This document shows positions 15,637 through 24,480 of a stretch of 64,000 bases of DNA, piece after piece. A program made the position numbers and the translations under genes. The DNA comes from Streptomyces sp. NRRL S-31. Lineage in GTDB: Bacteria; Actinomycetota; Actinomycetes; Streptomycetales; Streptomycetaceae. The stretch spans positions 1-64,000 of the forward strand of contig NZ_JOCB01000032.1 in NCBI RefSeq assembly GCF_000718775.1. Direction: 5' to 3'. The notes below the pieces were generated by a model. It had not been told where the DNA came from and ran no database searches. It worked only from the letters and a program-made list of their open reading frames with translations. How positions within the stretch are numbered: position 1 is the stretch's first letter; the number at the start of each line of letters is the position of its first letter.

Positions 15637-16849
15637 CAAACCGTATGCCCTTCCGCGTGTGGTGCGGTCATGGCTGGTCTGCCTGGTGAGCCGGCCCGCC
15701 CGCGTGACGCCGCGGCCGAACCGGCGTCGGTCGACGGGTCCGCACTGGCGAAGAGCGCGGGCGTGTACGCGTTGGCCGCTGCGTCGACGCTCAGCGCCGC
15801 GTGCGCGACAGCCGTGGTGATGTCCCGCCAGTGGCGCTGCACCGGGTCGCCCTCTGCCCGGCCGCGCGTTCCGGAAGCGCGCAGTAGCTGGTCGACGGCT
15901 TCGGAGCACAGCTCCACGGCCACAGCGGCGTCCCGCTGTCCCTCGGCGACGAGGAGGGGGGTCACTGGTGCGTGGTCGGCCCGGTCTGCCACTTCCCCCA
16001 GGAGCAGGCCTGCGGCACGTATGCGTGCTGATGCTCTGGTCAGGGTGAGGGCGTGGGAGGCCGAGGGTGGGGTGGTGCGCTGTTGGCTTGTGGCGGCGCG
16101 GGTCCAGGCGTCGAGGGCTCCGTGGGCCGCTCCCAGGACCGGAAGGGCGAACATCAGCGCGGCCACCATGGGGTAAGGCACTGTGTGACAGCGGGCCGAA
16201 CCGGGCCGGGGGCGCAGCAGGTCGGCCAGTGTGCAGGTGCGGTGGCGGGGGACCAGCACTCCGTGCGCCTCGACGGTGTTGCTGCCTGTTCCGCGCATGC
16301 CGAGGGTGTGCCAGGTGTCGGTGACTGTCACTTCGTGCCTTGGGACGGCGAACAGGCGATGCCGCTCGAGATCGTTCCGGCCTGGCGTCCGGCTCGCCAG
16401 AAGCACCCAGTCGGCGTGATCGACGCCGCTGGCGAACCCCCAGTGACCGGCCAGTCGCCAGCCGTCCGACTCTGCGTTCGCCTCACCCGAGGGGGGCATG
16501 ATAGCCGCGGCGATACGGGCATCGGGCGAGGAATGCCACAGATCGCACTGTCCTTGTTCGGGGATATACGATGCCAGTCGTCCGTGGGCTGCGTACAGCG
16601 TGGCGCACCAGGCGGTGGCGGCGCAGGTTGGGCGAGCATGGTCGCCGCAGTGAGCAGTTCGCCGAATGGCCCGGCGCGGCCGCCGAAGCGCCGGGGGACG
16701 AAGTGACGCGGGAATCCTGCGTCGGTGACCGCCTGTGCGACGTCGACCGTGAGCTGCCGCTGCGTCTCATGGAGTTGACGGTCCCGGTCCGCGAGGGCCG
16801 CGGCGCGTGCCACTGCATCCCGGGAGAATGCTTCGGAAGACGCGGTCAT
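15636..16849 (-). pseudogene. acyl-CoA dehydrogenase-fold flavoprotein, frameshifted
   Basis: Two frames together give an ACAD-fold protein of about 404 residues. The N-terminal part (from ATG 16849) runs through AQAVTDAGFPRHFVPRRFGG and AATMLAQ. The rest is in another frame: CAATAWCATLYAAHGRLA, GHWGFASGVDHADWVL, DTWHTLGMRGTGSNTV and a helical C-terminal domain. One base is missing near 16626-16632 (CAACCTGCG). The GHWGFASG...HADW signature is that of flavin-dependent monooxygenases of the DszC/HpaB-like group as well as acyl-CoA oxidases. The ATG overlaps the afsA stop (ATGA). It probably once hydroxylated or desaturated a butyrolactone precursor; avenolide clusters have a comparable acyl-CoA oxidase. 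Confidence 0.75.
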
Positions 16850-17900
16850 GAGGTCACCCTTGCCCGGTCGCCGCGGTGTGGGACTGTGCACTCGGGCTTG
16901 TTCGTCCCGGCTGTCGCCGTGGTGACGGTGGCGGTGATCAGCGTTCGGCCGCCTTGCCGGGCGGTGAGTTGCAGCATGCGCATGTCGGATGCTGAGGAAT
17001 GTCCGCAGGAGGCGGGGAGGGCAGTGAGGGTGACAGGGGAGTTGAGTTCGCCGAATGTCTGGTAGGAAGCTGTAGCGGCTGTGAGGATGCACTGCCGTGG
17101 GGCGGAGGATCCGGGCGCGGGTAGGGCGAGGGCCGTGGCGGCCTGACGGCAGGCTTCCAGCAGCGCCATGCCGGATATGTGGTCCGATTCATGGTCGAAG
17201 AGCACCGGATGGTCCCGTCGTAACCGTAGCTGCCAGGTGTTGTCAGGAAAGCCGGGGGCGGTGGCGAGCAGGACGTGCAGGTCGTCGTGGAAGCCGACGG
17301 CCTCGGGAGGCAGGGCGGTCGTTGCGCTGGCGGGGACCTGAGGCGCAGAACGTTCCGCCCGCCTGTTGCGGTCGCGGATCAGCGCGTACCGCCGGGGGGT
17401 AAGACCTCGAAGTGAATGCTGCAGAGGCCGCGTTGCACTCCGGCCACGTGCACGTCGGTGCTCAAAGCCATGGCCAGCCGGCGCGGGTTCGTGCTGGTCC
17501 TCGTGCTCGTGATGTCCAGGACGACAGGCAGCGGACCGGGGCCCCAGGCCGGGAGGTCGAGCTCGAAGTTGAGGTTCGACAGTACGAAATGGTGGCCCTT
17601 GGGCACGTCGTAGAAGGTGTGAGAGAGGTGAATCGCTGACTGCCGTACGGTCTCCGCGACGAGAAGAGGGTCGCAGGGGCTCGATGTCGCGCGGTGGGTG
17701 AGGAAGGCGTCCCGGGGCCAGAGGGCGGCGACAGCGAACCGGTTCTGCCCCAGTGGCCGTGCGTCGGTGAGCAGTACTTCTGCCGCGGCGGCCTTGTGCA
17801 CCGCGGCCGGCGGCAGGCAATGGGCGAAGGAGAGCGGGCAACAGCCGCCGGGTAAAGGGGTGGGGGGAGTGGACGGTGAGGGGCGGTCGGTGTGGTTCAT
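16846..17900 (-). pseudogene. AfsA-family butyrolactone synthase, frameshifted
   Basis: The N-terminal AfsA repeat is read from ATG 17900: VHKAAAAEVLLTD, FAVAALWPRDAFL, DPLLVAETVRQSAIHLSHTFYDVP, then SIHFEVL. It stops at 17379. The second repeat continues in another frame: RRYALIRDRNRRAE, DNTWQLRLRRDHPVLFDHESDHISGMALLEACRQAA, then SYQTFGELNSPV. The break falls in a run of six G (17394-17399 on the plus strand). Seven G would join the halves as EVLPPRRYALIRD and give about 351 residues. AfsA condenses a beta-ketoacyl thioester with dihydroxyacetone phosphate. A homopolymer miscall is possible, so the gene may be intact in the living strain. It faces the ScbR-like gene across an ARE site. Confidence 0.85.
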
Positions 17901-17994
17901 GGGGCGCTACATCTCCCGGTGTGTCCTCATGCGGGACCACCGGCTGGCTTGCCGCGCTGCAAGGCAGCCGGGATCGATGATCACCACAAGAAAT

Positions 17995-18012
17995 ATACCT
18001 GCGAGAAGGTAT
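17995..18012. promoter_or_regulatory. ARE-type operator ATACC-N8-GGTAT
   Basis: ATACCTGCGAGAAGGTAT lies between the divergent afsA and ScbR-like genes, 95 bp from the afsA start and 79 bp from the TetR start. It has the same ATACC-N8-GGTAT core as 14499-14522 and is the expected operator for the receptor at 18091. Confidence 0.75.
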
Positions 18013-18090
18013 CCTGCAACGGGTTTCGTGCCGGCTCCAGCCAAAGCAGCTTGGCACCCGCAGTGTGAGCACACATGGAGGAAGGCAGCC

Positions 18091-18735
18091 ATGACGAGCG
18101 TCCAACCGCCCACGGCTTTCGCGGCCCGGCGCAACGTGCCCCGCGGACCTCACCCGCAGCAGGAGCGGTCGATCAGGACCCGGGCCCAGATCCTGGGGGC
18201 GGCGTCGGAGATCTTCGCGGCGCGCGGCTACCGGGGAGCCTCCGTCAAGGACGTCGCCGAGCGTGTCGGCATGACCAAGGGAGCGGTGTACTTCCACTTC
18301 CCCAGCAAGGAGTCACTGGCCATCGCCGTGGTGGAGGAGCACTACGCGCGCTGGCCCGCGACTATGGAAGAGATCCGCGCCCAGGGCTTCACACCGCTGG
18401 AGACGGTCGAGGAGATGCTCCATCGCGCGGCGCAGGGCTTCCGTGACGACCCTGTGATGCAGGCCGGCGCCCGGCTCCAGAGTGAGCGCGCCTTCATCGA
18501 CGCGGAACTGCCGCTGCCCTACGTGGACTGGACCCACCTGCTGGAAGTCCTACTACAGGATGCCCGAGAGGTCGGCCAGTTGCGGCCGGGCGTCGACCCC
18601 GCGGCAGCGGCCCGCTCGCTGGTGGCCGCCTTCTTCGGCATGCAGCATATCTCCGACAATTTGTACCAGCGCGCGGACATCATGGAACGGTGGCAGGAAC
18701 TGCGGGACCTGATGTTCTTCGCGCTCCGCGCCTGA
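18091..18735 (+). CDS. TetR-family gamma-butyrolactone receptor homologue (ArpA/ScbR type)
   Basis: 214 residues; ATG after GGAGGAAGG. The helix-turn-helix reads RTRAQILGAASEIFAARGYRG, then VKDVAERVGMTKGAVYFHFPSKESLA, which is very close to ScbR/ArpA. The ligand domain has VVEEHYARWPATMEE, DDPVMQAGARLQSERAFID and PLPYVDW, with tryptophans in the positions expected for butyrolactone binding. It is divergent from afsA with an ARE between them, the classic scbA/scbR arrangement. It is intact although the synthase is frameshifted, so it may now answer to another signal. Confidence 0.9.
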   Translation: MTSVQPPTAFAARRNVPRGPHPQQERSIRTRAQILGAASEIFAARGYRGASVKDVAERVGMTKGAVYFHFPSKESLAIAVVEEHYARWPATMEEIRAQGFTPLETVEEMLHRAAQGFRDDPVMQAGARLQSERAFIDAELPLPYVDWTHLLEVLLQDAREVGQLRPGVDPAAAARSLVAAFFGMQHISDNLYQRADIMERWQELRDLMFFALRA

Positions 18736-18821
18736 CGAGCAACATTCGGAAAACTGGTGGTGCCGCTGATAGGAGAATCTCACTCTTCTCCCCGCTCTAC
18801 GGTGCCGATTACGTTCTCTGT

Positions 18822-19685
18822 ATGATTGCGGACACCGCGACAACCAGTGCGCGGGCGGAAGACCCGGTCGCAGCGTTGCGTCTGTTCTGTTTTCATCATG
18901 CAGGCGGCCGGGAAACGGCATTCCTCGGATGGCAGAAGAGACTCGGAGCGCGGGCGGAGGTGATTCCCGTCCGGCTGCCCCGACCCGAGGACGTCTCTCC
19001 GGAGGGACCAGGCGGGAGTGGAATGTCGATGGCCCAGGTAGTGGCGGCCATCGACCACGACATCGGCCCTCTGCTGCGGCGGCCCTTCATCTTCTACGGA
19101 CACAGCATGGGCGCCCTCGTGGCATACCATCTCACCCGCCTGCGTCAGTCCTGCGGCCGGTCCCTGCCGGAGCGGCTACTCGTCGGTGCCTACCCGGCAC
19201 CTCATCTGCCACACCGGCTCGCCGACTGCGCGCACCTGCCGGACGAGGACCTGCTCGCTCTGCTGCCGCCGCAGCCCGCGCTCCACTCCCACCTGCTGCA
19301 CCAGGCGCCCGGCCTGGCGGCAGCGGCTGCGGCACGGTTGCGCCTGCACCTCGGCCTCTGTGACAGCGTCGCACCGGCGGAATCGAACCGTCCGGAGTGC
19401 ACCGGTCACGGCTTCCCGCAGCGGGTAAGTGACCCGCTGCGCTGTCCGGTGGACGTGTTCACCGGGATCAGCGACCCGCTGGTGACCGTCGCCGAGGCCG
19501 CCGCGTGGCGGCACCACACCCGCGCAGGCTGCCGCGTACACCGGCTTCCCGGCGGACATTTCTTCACGCGCGAAACCCCGGAGTCGAAGGCCGCCTTCTT
19601 CAACCGGCTGTGCGCTGTGCTTGCGAAGGCATCGGAATGGGCGGCCGACGGGTTGTGGCCCGCACCTGTCACCGTCGCTTCGTAA
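18822..19685 (+). CDS. type II thioesterase
   Basis: 287 residues, alpha/beta hydrolase of the GrsT/RifR type. It has LRLFCFHHAGG at the N-terminus, the nucleophile elbow GHSMG, the acid in FTGISDPLV and the histidine in LPGGHFF. Such enzymes release stalled or wrong acyl groups from PKS/NRPS carrier proteins, or free short acyl chains. It starts 86 bp after the receptor gene and ends 30 bp before the luciferase-like gene, so the three may be one transcript. A stand-alone thioesterase here could serve the PKS at 56 kb, the ACP at 25288, or a lost cluster. The tail beyond SKAAFFNRL is longer than usual. Confidence 0.85.
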   Translation: MIADTATTSARAEDPVAALRLFCFHHAGGRETAFLGWQKRLGARAEVIPVRLPRPEDVSPEGPGGSGMSMAQVVAAIDHDIGPLLRRPFIFYGHSMGALVAYHLTRLRQSCGRSLPERLLVGAYPAPHLPHRLADCAHLPDEDLLALLPPQPALHSHLLHQAPGLAAAAAARLRLHLGLCDSVAPAESNRPECTGHGFPQRVSDPLRCPVDVFTGISDPLVTVAEAAAWRHHTRAGCRVHRLPGGHFFTRETPESKAAFFNRLCAVLAKASEWAADGLWPAPVTVAS

Positions 19686-19715
19686 AAACGCTTCCCTCAA
19701 CACTGGAGGACGTTC

Positions 19716-20837
19716 ATGTATCCCGAGACGCTCGGATTCGGTGCTTTCCTCTCCCCCATGCATCCGCTGGGCGAGGACCCCACGCTGCAGTTCCAACGCG
19801 ATCTCGAACTGATAGAGCTCCTGGACCGTCTCGATTACCGCGAATTCTGGATCGGTGAGCATCACTCCATGGGCTGGAACACCATCGGCAGCCCTGAGCT
19901 GATGGTCGCGGCGGCCGCCGAGCGGACCCGCCGCATCACCCTGGCCACCGGCGTCATGACGCTGCCCTACCACCACCCGTTCATGGTGGCGAGCCGCGCG
20001 GTACACCTCGACCATCTGACCCGTGGCCGGTTTGTGCTCGGTGTGGGCGCGGGCGGCATCCCCACCGACGCCCGCATGATCGGCCGTGAGATGAGTGAAC
20101 TGCGCGCCATGTTCGGCGAGGCGCTGGAGGCGGTCGTCGCACTGATCAACGGCGAGGAGCGGGTGACGAAGAAGACGTCGTGGTTCACGCTGAAGGATGC
20201 CAAGCTTCAGCTGTCCCCGTACCGCCCGTCGGGGCTGGAGATCGCCGCCGCCAGCGTCGCGTCCGGCAACAGCATGCGGCTGGCCGGACGCTACGGCATC
20301 AGCACCGTCTCGTTCGGCGCGCCGAGGCCGGGCCACCCCCGGCCCGACATGCGGGCCCAGTGGGCGTATGCGGAGGAGGCGGCAGCCGAACACGGCACCA
20401 CGGTGGACCGCAGGAACTGGCGGATCACCCTGCCGGTGTACGTGGCCGAAACGCGCGAGCAAGCCCTCGCCGACGTCCGGGAGGGCTATGACCGCTGGGC
20501 ATACGGATACTGGGGCGACATCCGCGGCCTCGACGTCAGCGTTCCCGGCGTCAAGCGTGCACACGCTCTGGAGGCTGCCGTGGAAGCGGGCAGCGCCATC
20601 GTCGGCTCCATCGACGACGTGGTGGCCGGTATCGAGCGGCTCCGCGAGGAGGTCGGCGGCTTCGGCACCCTGCTCGTCTACGCGCAGGACTGGGCCGACT
20701 GGGAGAAGACCAAGCGGAGTTACGACCTGCTGGCTCGCTACGTCGCCCCGCGCTTCACCGGCTCTACCCGACGGCTGCAGGAATCGGTGCGCTGGTATCA
20801 GGACAACCGCGACCTGTTCCCGCAGCTTATCCCGTGA
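19716..20837 (+). CDS. luciferase-like FMN-dependent monooxygenase
   Basis: 373 residues; ATG after GGAGG. Bacterial luciferase-like TIM barrel: GEHHS near residues 49-53, AAAERTRRITLATGVMTLPYHHPFMVA, HLDHLTRGRFVLGVGAG, and a C-terminal extension with FTGSTRRLQESVRWYQDN. These enzymes use reduced FMN and O2 for hydroxylation, Baeyer-Villiger or decarboxylating oxidation and need a separate flavin reductase; one lies at 32961. The next gene to the right is broken. Substrate unknown; proximity to autoregulator genes suggests a role in signal or polyketide tailoring. Confidence 0.85.
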   Translation: MYPETLGFGAFLSPMHPLGEDPTLQFQRDLELIELLDRLDYREFWIGEHHSMGWNTIGSPELMVAAAAERTRRITLATGVMTLPYHHPFMVASRAVHLDHLTRGRFVLGVGAGGIPTDARMIGREMSELRAMFGEALEAVVALINGEERVTKKTSWFTLKDAKLQLSPYRPSGLEIAAASVASGNSMRLAGRYGISTVSFGAPRPGHPRPDMRAQWAYAEEAAAEHGTTVDRRNWRITLPVYVAETREQALADVREGYDRWAYGYWGDIRGLDVSVPGVKRAHALEAAVEAGSAIVGSIDDVVAGIERLREEVGGFGTLLVYAQDWADWEKTKRSYDLLARYVAPRFTGSTRRLQESVRWYQDNRDLFPQLIP

Positions 20838-20846
20838 ACCGTGCAC

Positions 20847-20885
20847 GCCGTGCCTGCCAACGCCGCGGGTTGCTCCAGGCACGGC
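20847..20885 (+). terminator. hairpin after the luciferase-like gene
   Basis: GCCGTGCCTG (20847-20856) pairs perfectly with CAGGCACGGC (20876-20885) across a 19-nt loop, 9 nt after the stop codon. It is a reasonable end for the receptor-thioesterase-monooxygenase transcript. Confidence 0.55.
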
Positions 20886-20936
20886 ATCCCTGCTCGGAGT
20901 GACAGCGACAGCGCATGACCACCGAATCGATACAAG

Positions 20937-21830
20937 GTGCCGGACCATGCGCGGTTGGTGGGAGCGGCGCTCGCGGCAGGCAAGCACGTCCTGGCCCGGA
21001 CCACTGAGGAGGCTGCCGAGCTCACCGCAGCCGCTCACGCGGCCGGCGTGGTGAACGCCGTCGGGTTGCAGGCGCGGCACGCCCCGGCGGTCGTCCGAGC
21101 CCGGAAACTGATCATGCAGGGGCACGTCGGTGGCTCACCTCCGTCACCGTGTACAGCGCGCGGGGGGTCGCGGCCGGGGCCCGTTTGCCTGCGGCCTTCG
21201 ACCACACCCTCGATTCCACGAACGGCGCCGGGACCCTCGAGGTCGCCGGCGGGCACACGCTCGACACGGTTCAGTACCTGCTCGGCAGGGAGATGACCGG
21301 CGTGTCGGCCGCGCTCCGTCCAGCATCCGTGGATCACTCCTGACGAGGACGCTCGGCACGTGGGGGCGATCAGCCCGGATCATCTCGCGCTACACGCGAC
21401 GCTGGGAGGTGACGCCGTACTGGTCGCCCACATTCACGACGCCAAGAACAGTGGCGGACGCACTCGGATAGGGGAGCTGGCCGTTGTGTCCGCCCGGCCG
21501 GGTAGCGACCGTGGGCTGCAGATCAGCAGAGTGTTTCTGCTCGGAGCGCAGGGGACGGGGTCGGCCCCGCAGGAACTGCCGCTTCCCGGTTCTTGCGGCT
21601 CGGCGGTGCCGGCGACCGGTCTCGATGCCGCCCAGCAGACCATGGCTCTGCGGTACGCGGCTCTGGCCGCAGACATCCATGTGGGCGGCAGTCGTGTGCC
21701 CCGTTTCGCCGACGGGCTCGGGTTGCACCGGCTGCTGGACGCGGTACGGCTGTCCGCCGCAGCGGGCTGCCGGCTGGAGCGCCGCGCGGACGGGCGGTGG
21801 CCGGTCAGGTCTCCCTGGCCGCAGCGTTGA
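20937..21830 (+). pseudogene. broken Gfo/Idh/MocA-type oxidoreductase
   Basis: Pieces of one oxidoreductase appear in successive frames: VPDHARLVGAALAAGKHVLA at about 20937, VYSARGVAAGARLPAAFDHT and GGHTLDTVQYLLGREMTGVSA at 21149, then PDHLALHATLGGDAVLVAHI and ADIHVGGSRVPRFADGLGLHRLLDAV at 21360-21800. The N-terminal Rossmann motif is missing and at least two frameshifts are needed. This is a decayed sugar- or inositol-type dehydrogenase. Its last bases overlap the convergent ArsR gene. Confidence 0.75.
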
Positions 21831-22140
21831 CGATCGCGGTGAGCAGACCGGGGAAGGCCTGCTCGAGGTCGTCGATGCGCAGCGCGTTCATCTTCGAGGT
21901 GCCGACGTAGTACTGCCTGATGATCCCGGCCTGGCGCAGCACCTTGAAGTGGTGGGTGCCGGTTGAGCGGGACACGGTGATGTCGAAGGTGCCGCAGGCG
22001 ATGTCCTCGGGTGCCTGGGCCAGTTGCCGGACGATGCTGCGGCGCACCGGATCGACCAGCGCGTCCAGGACGCCCTGGAGATTGATGGCATCGGCCTCGG
22101 GATGGTCGGTGATGCGTTCTGTGGTGATCCGTGCCGCCAC
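21805..22140 (-). CDS. ArsR/SmtB-family repressor
   Basis: 111 residues from a GTG preceded by GAGGAGG with 9 nt spacing; an ATG at 22176 in the same frame lacks such a site. Winged-helix features: LQGVLDALVDPVRRSIVRQLAQ, a recognition helix in SRSTGTHHFKVLRQAGII, and a wing at VGTSKMNALRID. No CxC metal site is visible, so it is not a classical metal sensor. It is divergent from the exporter at 22360, which is the likely target, with a palindrome between them. Confidence 0.85.
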   Translation of the reverse strand: MAARITTERITDHPEADAINLQGVLDALVDPVRRSIVRQLAQAPEDIACGTFDITVSRSTGTHHFKVLRQAGIIRQYYVGTSKMNALRIDDLEQAFPGLLTAIVNAAARET

Positions 22141-22205
22141 GGTTGTCCGCCTCCTCGTCGAGTGTTGTCCCGCCATGCTACGACAGTCATCATAGGTTGA
22201 TGGAC

Positions 22206-22218
22206 GTCAAATTTTGAC
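22206..22218. promoter_or_regulatory. candidate operator GTCAAATTTTGAC
   Basis: A 13-bp palindrome with perfect 6-bp arms, AT-rich in a GC-rich context, in the 219-bp space between the divergent ArsR and exporter genes. It is further flanked by ACGAC...GTCGT. Probable ArsR binding site. Confidence 0.5.
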
Positions 22219-22359
22219 AGCCATCGTCGTATGGGGTTCAGTGGAGAACACGCGGCGTCTTAGGCGCAGTTGGCCGGCACCATCCTTTTGGCCGCCATCT
22301 GCCGACCACTCCTCAGCGGACCGCAGCCCGTTTACCGATCCCCACAGGAGAAGAAGAGC

Positions 22360-23787
22360 ATGACCACTGTCCGAACAGGCGGGGCACAGACCGCCGCAGG
22401 CCCCGCGGGCGGCGTGCGCGACGTCCCCAGCGGTGTGAAGATCACCGCTCTGGCCACGGGATTCGTCATGGCGACCCTGGACGTCACCGTCGTGAACGTC
22501 GCCGGAGCCACCATCCAGGAGGACCTGGGTACCACGCTGACTCAGCTGACCTGGATCGTCGACGGCTATGTACTGACGTTCGCCTCGCTGCTGATGCTCG
22601 CGGGCGGGCTGGCCAACCGGATCGGCGCGAAGACCATCTACATGTGGGGCATGGGCGTCTTCTTCCTCGCCTCCCTGGCCTGCGCCCTGGCTCCCACTGC
22701 GGAGACGCTGATCGCCGCCCGGCTGGTGCAGGGTGCGGGCGCGGCCCTCTTCATGCCCAGTTCGCTGTCGCTGCTGGTCTTCTCCTTCCCGGAGAAGCGG
22801 CAGCGCACCCGCATGCTGGGGCTGTGGTCCGCGATCGTCGCCACCTCGTCGGGCCTGGGGCCGACCGTCGGCGGACTCGTGGTCAGCGCCTTAGGCTGGC
22901 AGTCCGTCTTCCTGCTCAACCTGCCGATCGGCGCCATCGGCATGGTCATGACCTATCGCTACATCGCCGGCACGGAAAGCCGCGCCACCCGGCTCGCCGT
23001 TCCGGGCCACCTGATCTGGATCATCGCACTGGCCGCTGTGAGCTTCGCCTTGATCGAAGGGCCGCAACTGGGCTGGCTGGCAGGTCCCGTGATCACCGCG
23101 TACGTGGGTGCCGTGGCCGCCGCCACACTGCTAACGATCCGTGAACGCCGCGCCGCCAACCTGGTCATGCCCTGGCAGTTGTTCCGCGGCCATGGATTCG
23201 CCGGAGCCAACATCGTCGGCTTCCTGTTCAACTTCGCACTGTTCGGGTCGACCTTCATGCTCGGTCTGTACTTCCAGCACGCCCGAGGCGCCTCCCCTTT
23301 CCAGGCCGGGCTGGAAATGCTGCCCATGACGATTTTCTTCCCGGTGGCGAACATCGTGTACGCGCGGATCTCGGCGAGGTTCTCCAACGGCACGCTGCTG
23401 ACCACCTTCCTGCTCCTCGCCGGTGCAGCCTCCCTGTCCATGGTCACCATCTCGGCATCCACCCCCTACTGGGTCGTGGCCGTGGCGGTGGGTGTCGCCA
23501 ACATCGGGGCAGGGATCATCTCACCCGGCATGACCGCTGCCCTGGTGGACGCCGCCGGACCGGAGAACGCCAACGTGGCCGGCTCGGTCCTCAACGCCAA
23601 CCGGCAGATCGGCTCGCTCGTCGGCATCGCAGTCATGGGCGTGGTCCTGAACTCGACCAGTGACTGGAACCAGGGAGCCGCGATGTCCTTCCTGGGTGTC
23701 GGCCTCGCCTATCTCCTCGGCGGTCTCAGCGCTTGGCGACTCATCGTCCGGCCCGAACGCCGTGCCACCATCGCCGTGACCACCTGA
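22360..23787 (+). CDS. 14-TM MFS drug exporter (DHA2, EmrB/QacA type)
   Basis: 475 residues, ATG after AGGAGAAG. Features of the 14-helix DHA2 group: LDVTVVNVAGATIQEDL in helix 1, WIVDGYVLTFASLLMLAGGLANR in helix 2 and the following loop, motif C GLGPTVGG in helix 5. Members expel hydrophobic drugs or antibiotics by proton antiport. Regulation by the divergent ArsR protein is inferred. It could export a product of the flanking autoregulator or AvrD pathways, or serve resistance. It ends at a strong bidirectional hairpin. Confidence 0.9.
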   Translation: MTTVRTGGAQTAAGPAGGVRDVPSGVKITALATGFVMATLDVTVVNVAGATIQEDLGTTLTQLTWIVDGYVLTFASLLMLAGGLANRIGAKTIYMWGMGVFFLASLACALAPTAETLIAARLVQGAGAALFMPSSLSLLVFSFPEKRQRTRMLGLWSAIVATSSGLGPTVGGLVVSALGWQSVFLLNLPIGAIGMVMTYRYIAGTESRATRLAVPGHLIWIIALAAVSFALIEGPQLGWLAGPVITAYVGAVAAATLLTIRERRAANLVMPWQLFRGHGFAGANIVGFLFNFALFGSTFMLGLYFQHARGASPFQAGLEMLPMTIFFPVANIVYARISARFSNGTLLTTFLLLAGAASLSMVTISASTPYWVVAVAVGVANIGAGIISPGMTAALVDAAGPENANVAGSVLNANRQIGSLVGIAVMGVVLNSTSDWNQGAAMSFLGVGLAYLLGGLSAWRLIVRPERRATIAVTT

Positions 23788-23805
23788 CCGCAGACCCGCC
23801 TTCCC

Positions 23806-23842
23806 GCGCGGGAGGCCCCGACACTGTCGGGGCCTCCCGCGC
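23806..23842. terminator. 17-bp perfect hairpin between convergent units
   Basis: GCGCGGGAGGCCCCGAC pairs with its exact complement across a 3-nt loop, 19 nt after the exporter stop and 11 nt beyond the stop of the leftward AvrD operon. It can terminate both. Confidence 0.85.
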
Positions 23843-23852
23843 ACGCCGTTGC

Positions 23853-24473
23853 TTACGCGTTCCAGGTCTCGATGAGTTCCCGGCACCGGCGAACCCGTTC
23901 CTGGACGCTGCCGGTGACGACGTGAAATGGGACGCCGCACGCCTCCAGCGTCTCCAGCAGGAGTTGGTCGGACACGCGACGGAAGTGCTCGCTGATCGGA
24001 CGGTGCCCTTCCGGCAACGGCACGTCGGCCGGCAGATGCACCACCACGTCGTAGGTGTCGCATGCGTACCGCTGGGCCAGCAGGCCGATCTGATCGGTGA
24101 CTTCTTCATACGCCGCGGTCACGGCCGGCCGCGGAGTGACGTCGAGCCGGGCGGACGCAGTGGGCAGGCGGCCGAGCACCAGACGCACCTTGGTGTAGAC
24201 CCACTCGTGTAGCACCGATCCGTCTGAGACGAACCCTTGTGACCAGCGGGCCTCGTCCACCACCCGTTCGGTGAATCGGCGGACGGCGAGCTGGATCAGC
24301 TCCGGGTCCGTGCAGTCCTCCAAGGACTTGCCCGATCCTCCCGCAGGATCACGCATGGCCGAGCCGTGGGTGCGCGGGAGCTCGAGCTGCCGGGACAGTT
24401 CGGTGGTGAGGGTCGTCTTGCCGTTGCCGTAGGCGCCCACGACTGCGATCCTCAAGGGGCGGCTGCGTGTCAT
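23853..24473 (-). CDS. P-loop NTPase/kinase-like protein (AAA_28 type), copy 2
   Basis: 206 residues, last gene of the AvrD operon. Walker A GAYGNGKT at 13-20 (K19). A conserved block GFVSDGSVLHEWVYTKVRLVLG follows, and later YDVVVHLPADVPLPEGHRP. The fold is that of NadR/shikimate-kinase-like P-loop proteins that phosphorylate small molecules. It is clearly paralogous to 26597-27301. The ATG at 24473 has GGGGTGAG before it and lies 7 nt after the HAD stop; the open frame upstream is ignored. A kinase for the sugar partner of AvrD is a reasonable guess, not shown. Confidence 0.75.
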   Translation of the reverse strand: MTRSRPLRIAVVGAYGNGKTTLTTELSRQLELPRTHGSAMRDPAGGSGKSLEDCTDPELIQLAVRRFTERVVDEARWSQGFVSDGSVLHEWVYTKVRLVLGRLPTASARLDVTPRPAVTAAYEEVTDQIGLLAQRYACDTYDVVVHLPADVPLPEGHRPISEHFRRVSDQLLLETLEACGVPFHVVTGSVQERVRRCRELIETWNA

Positions 24474-24480
24474 GTTCCGC

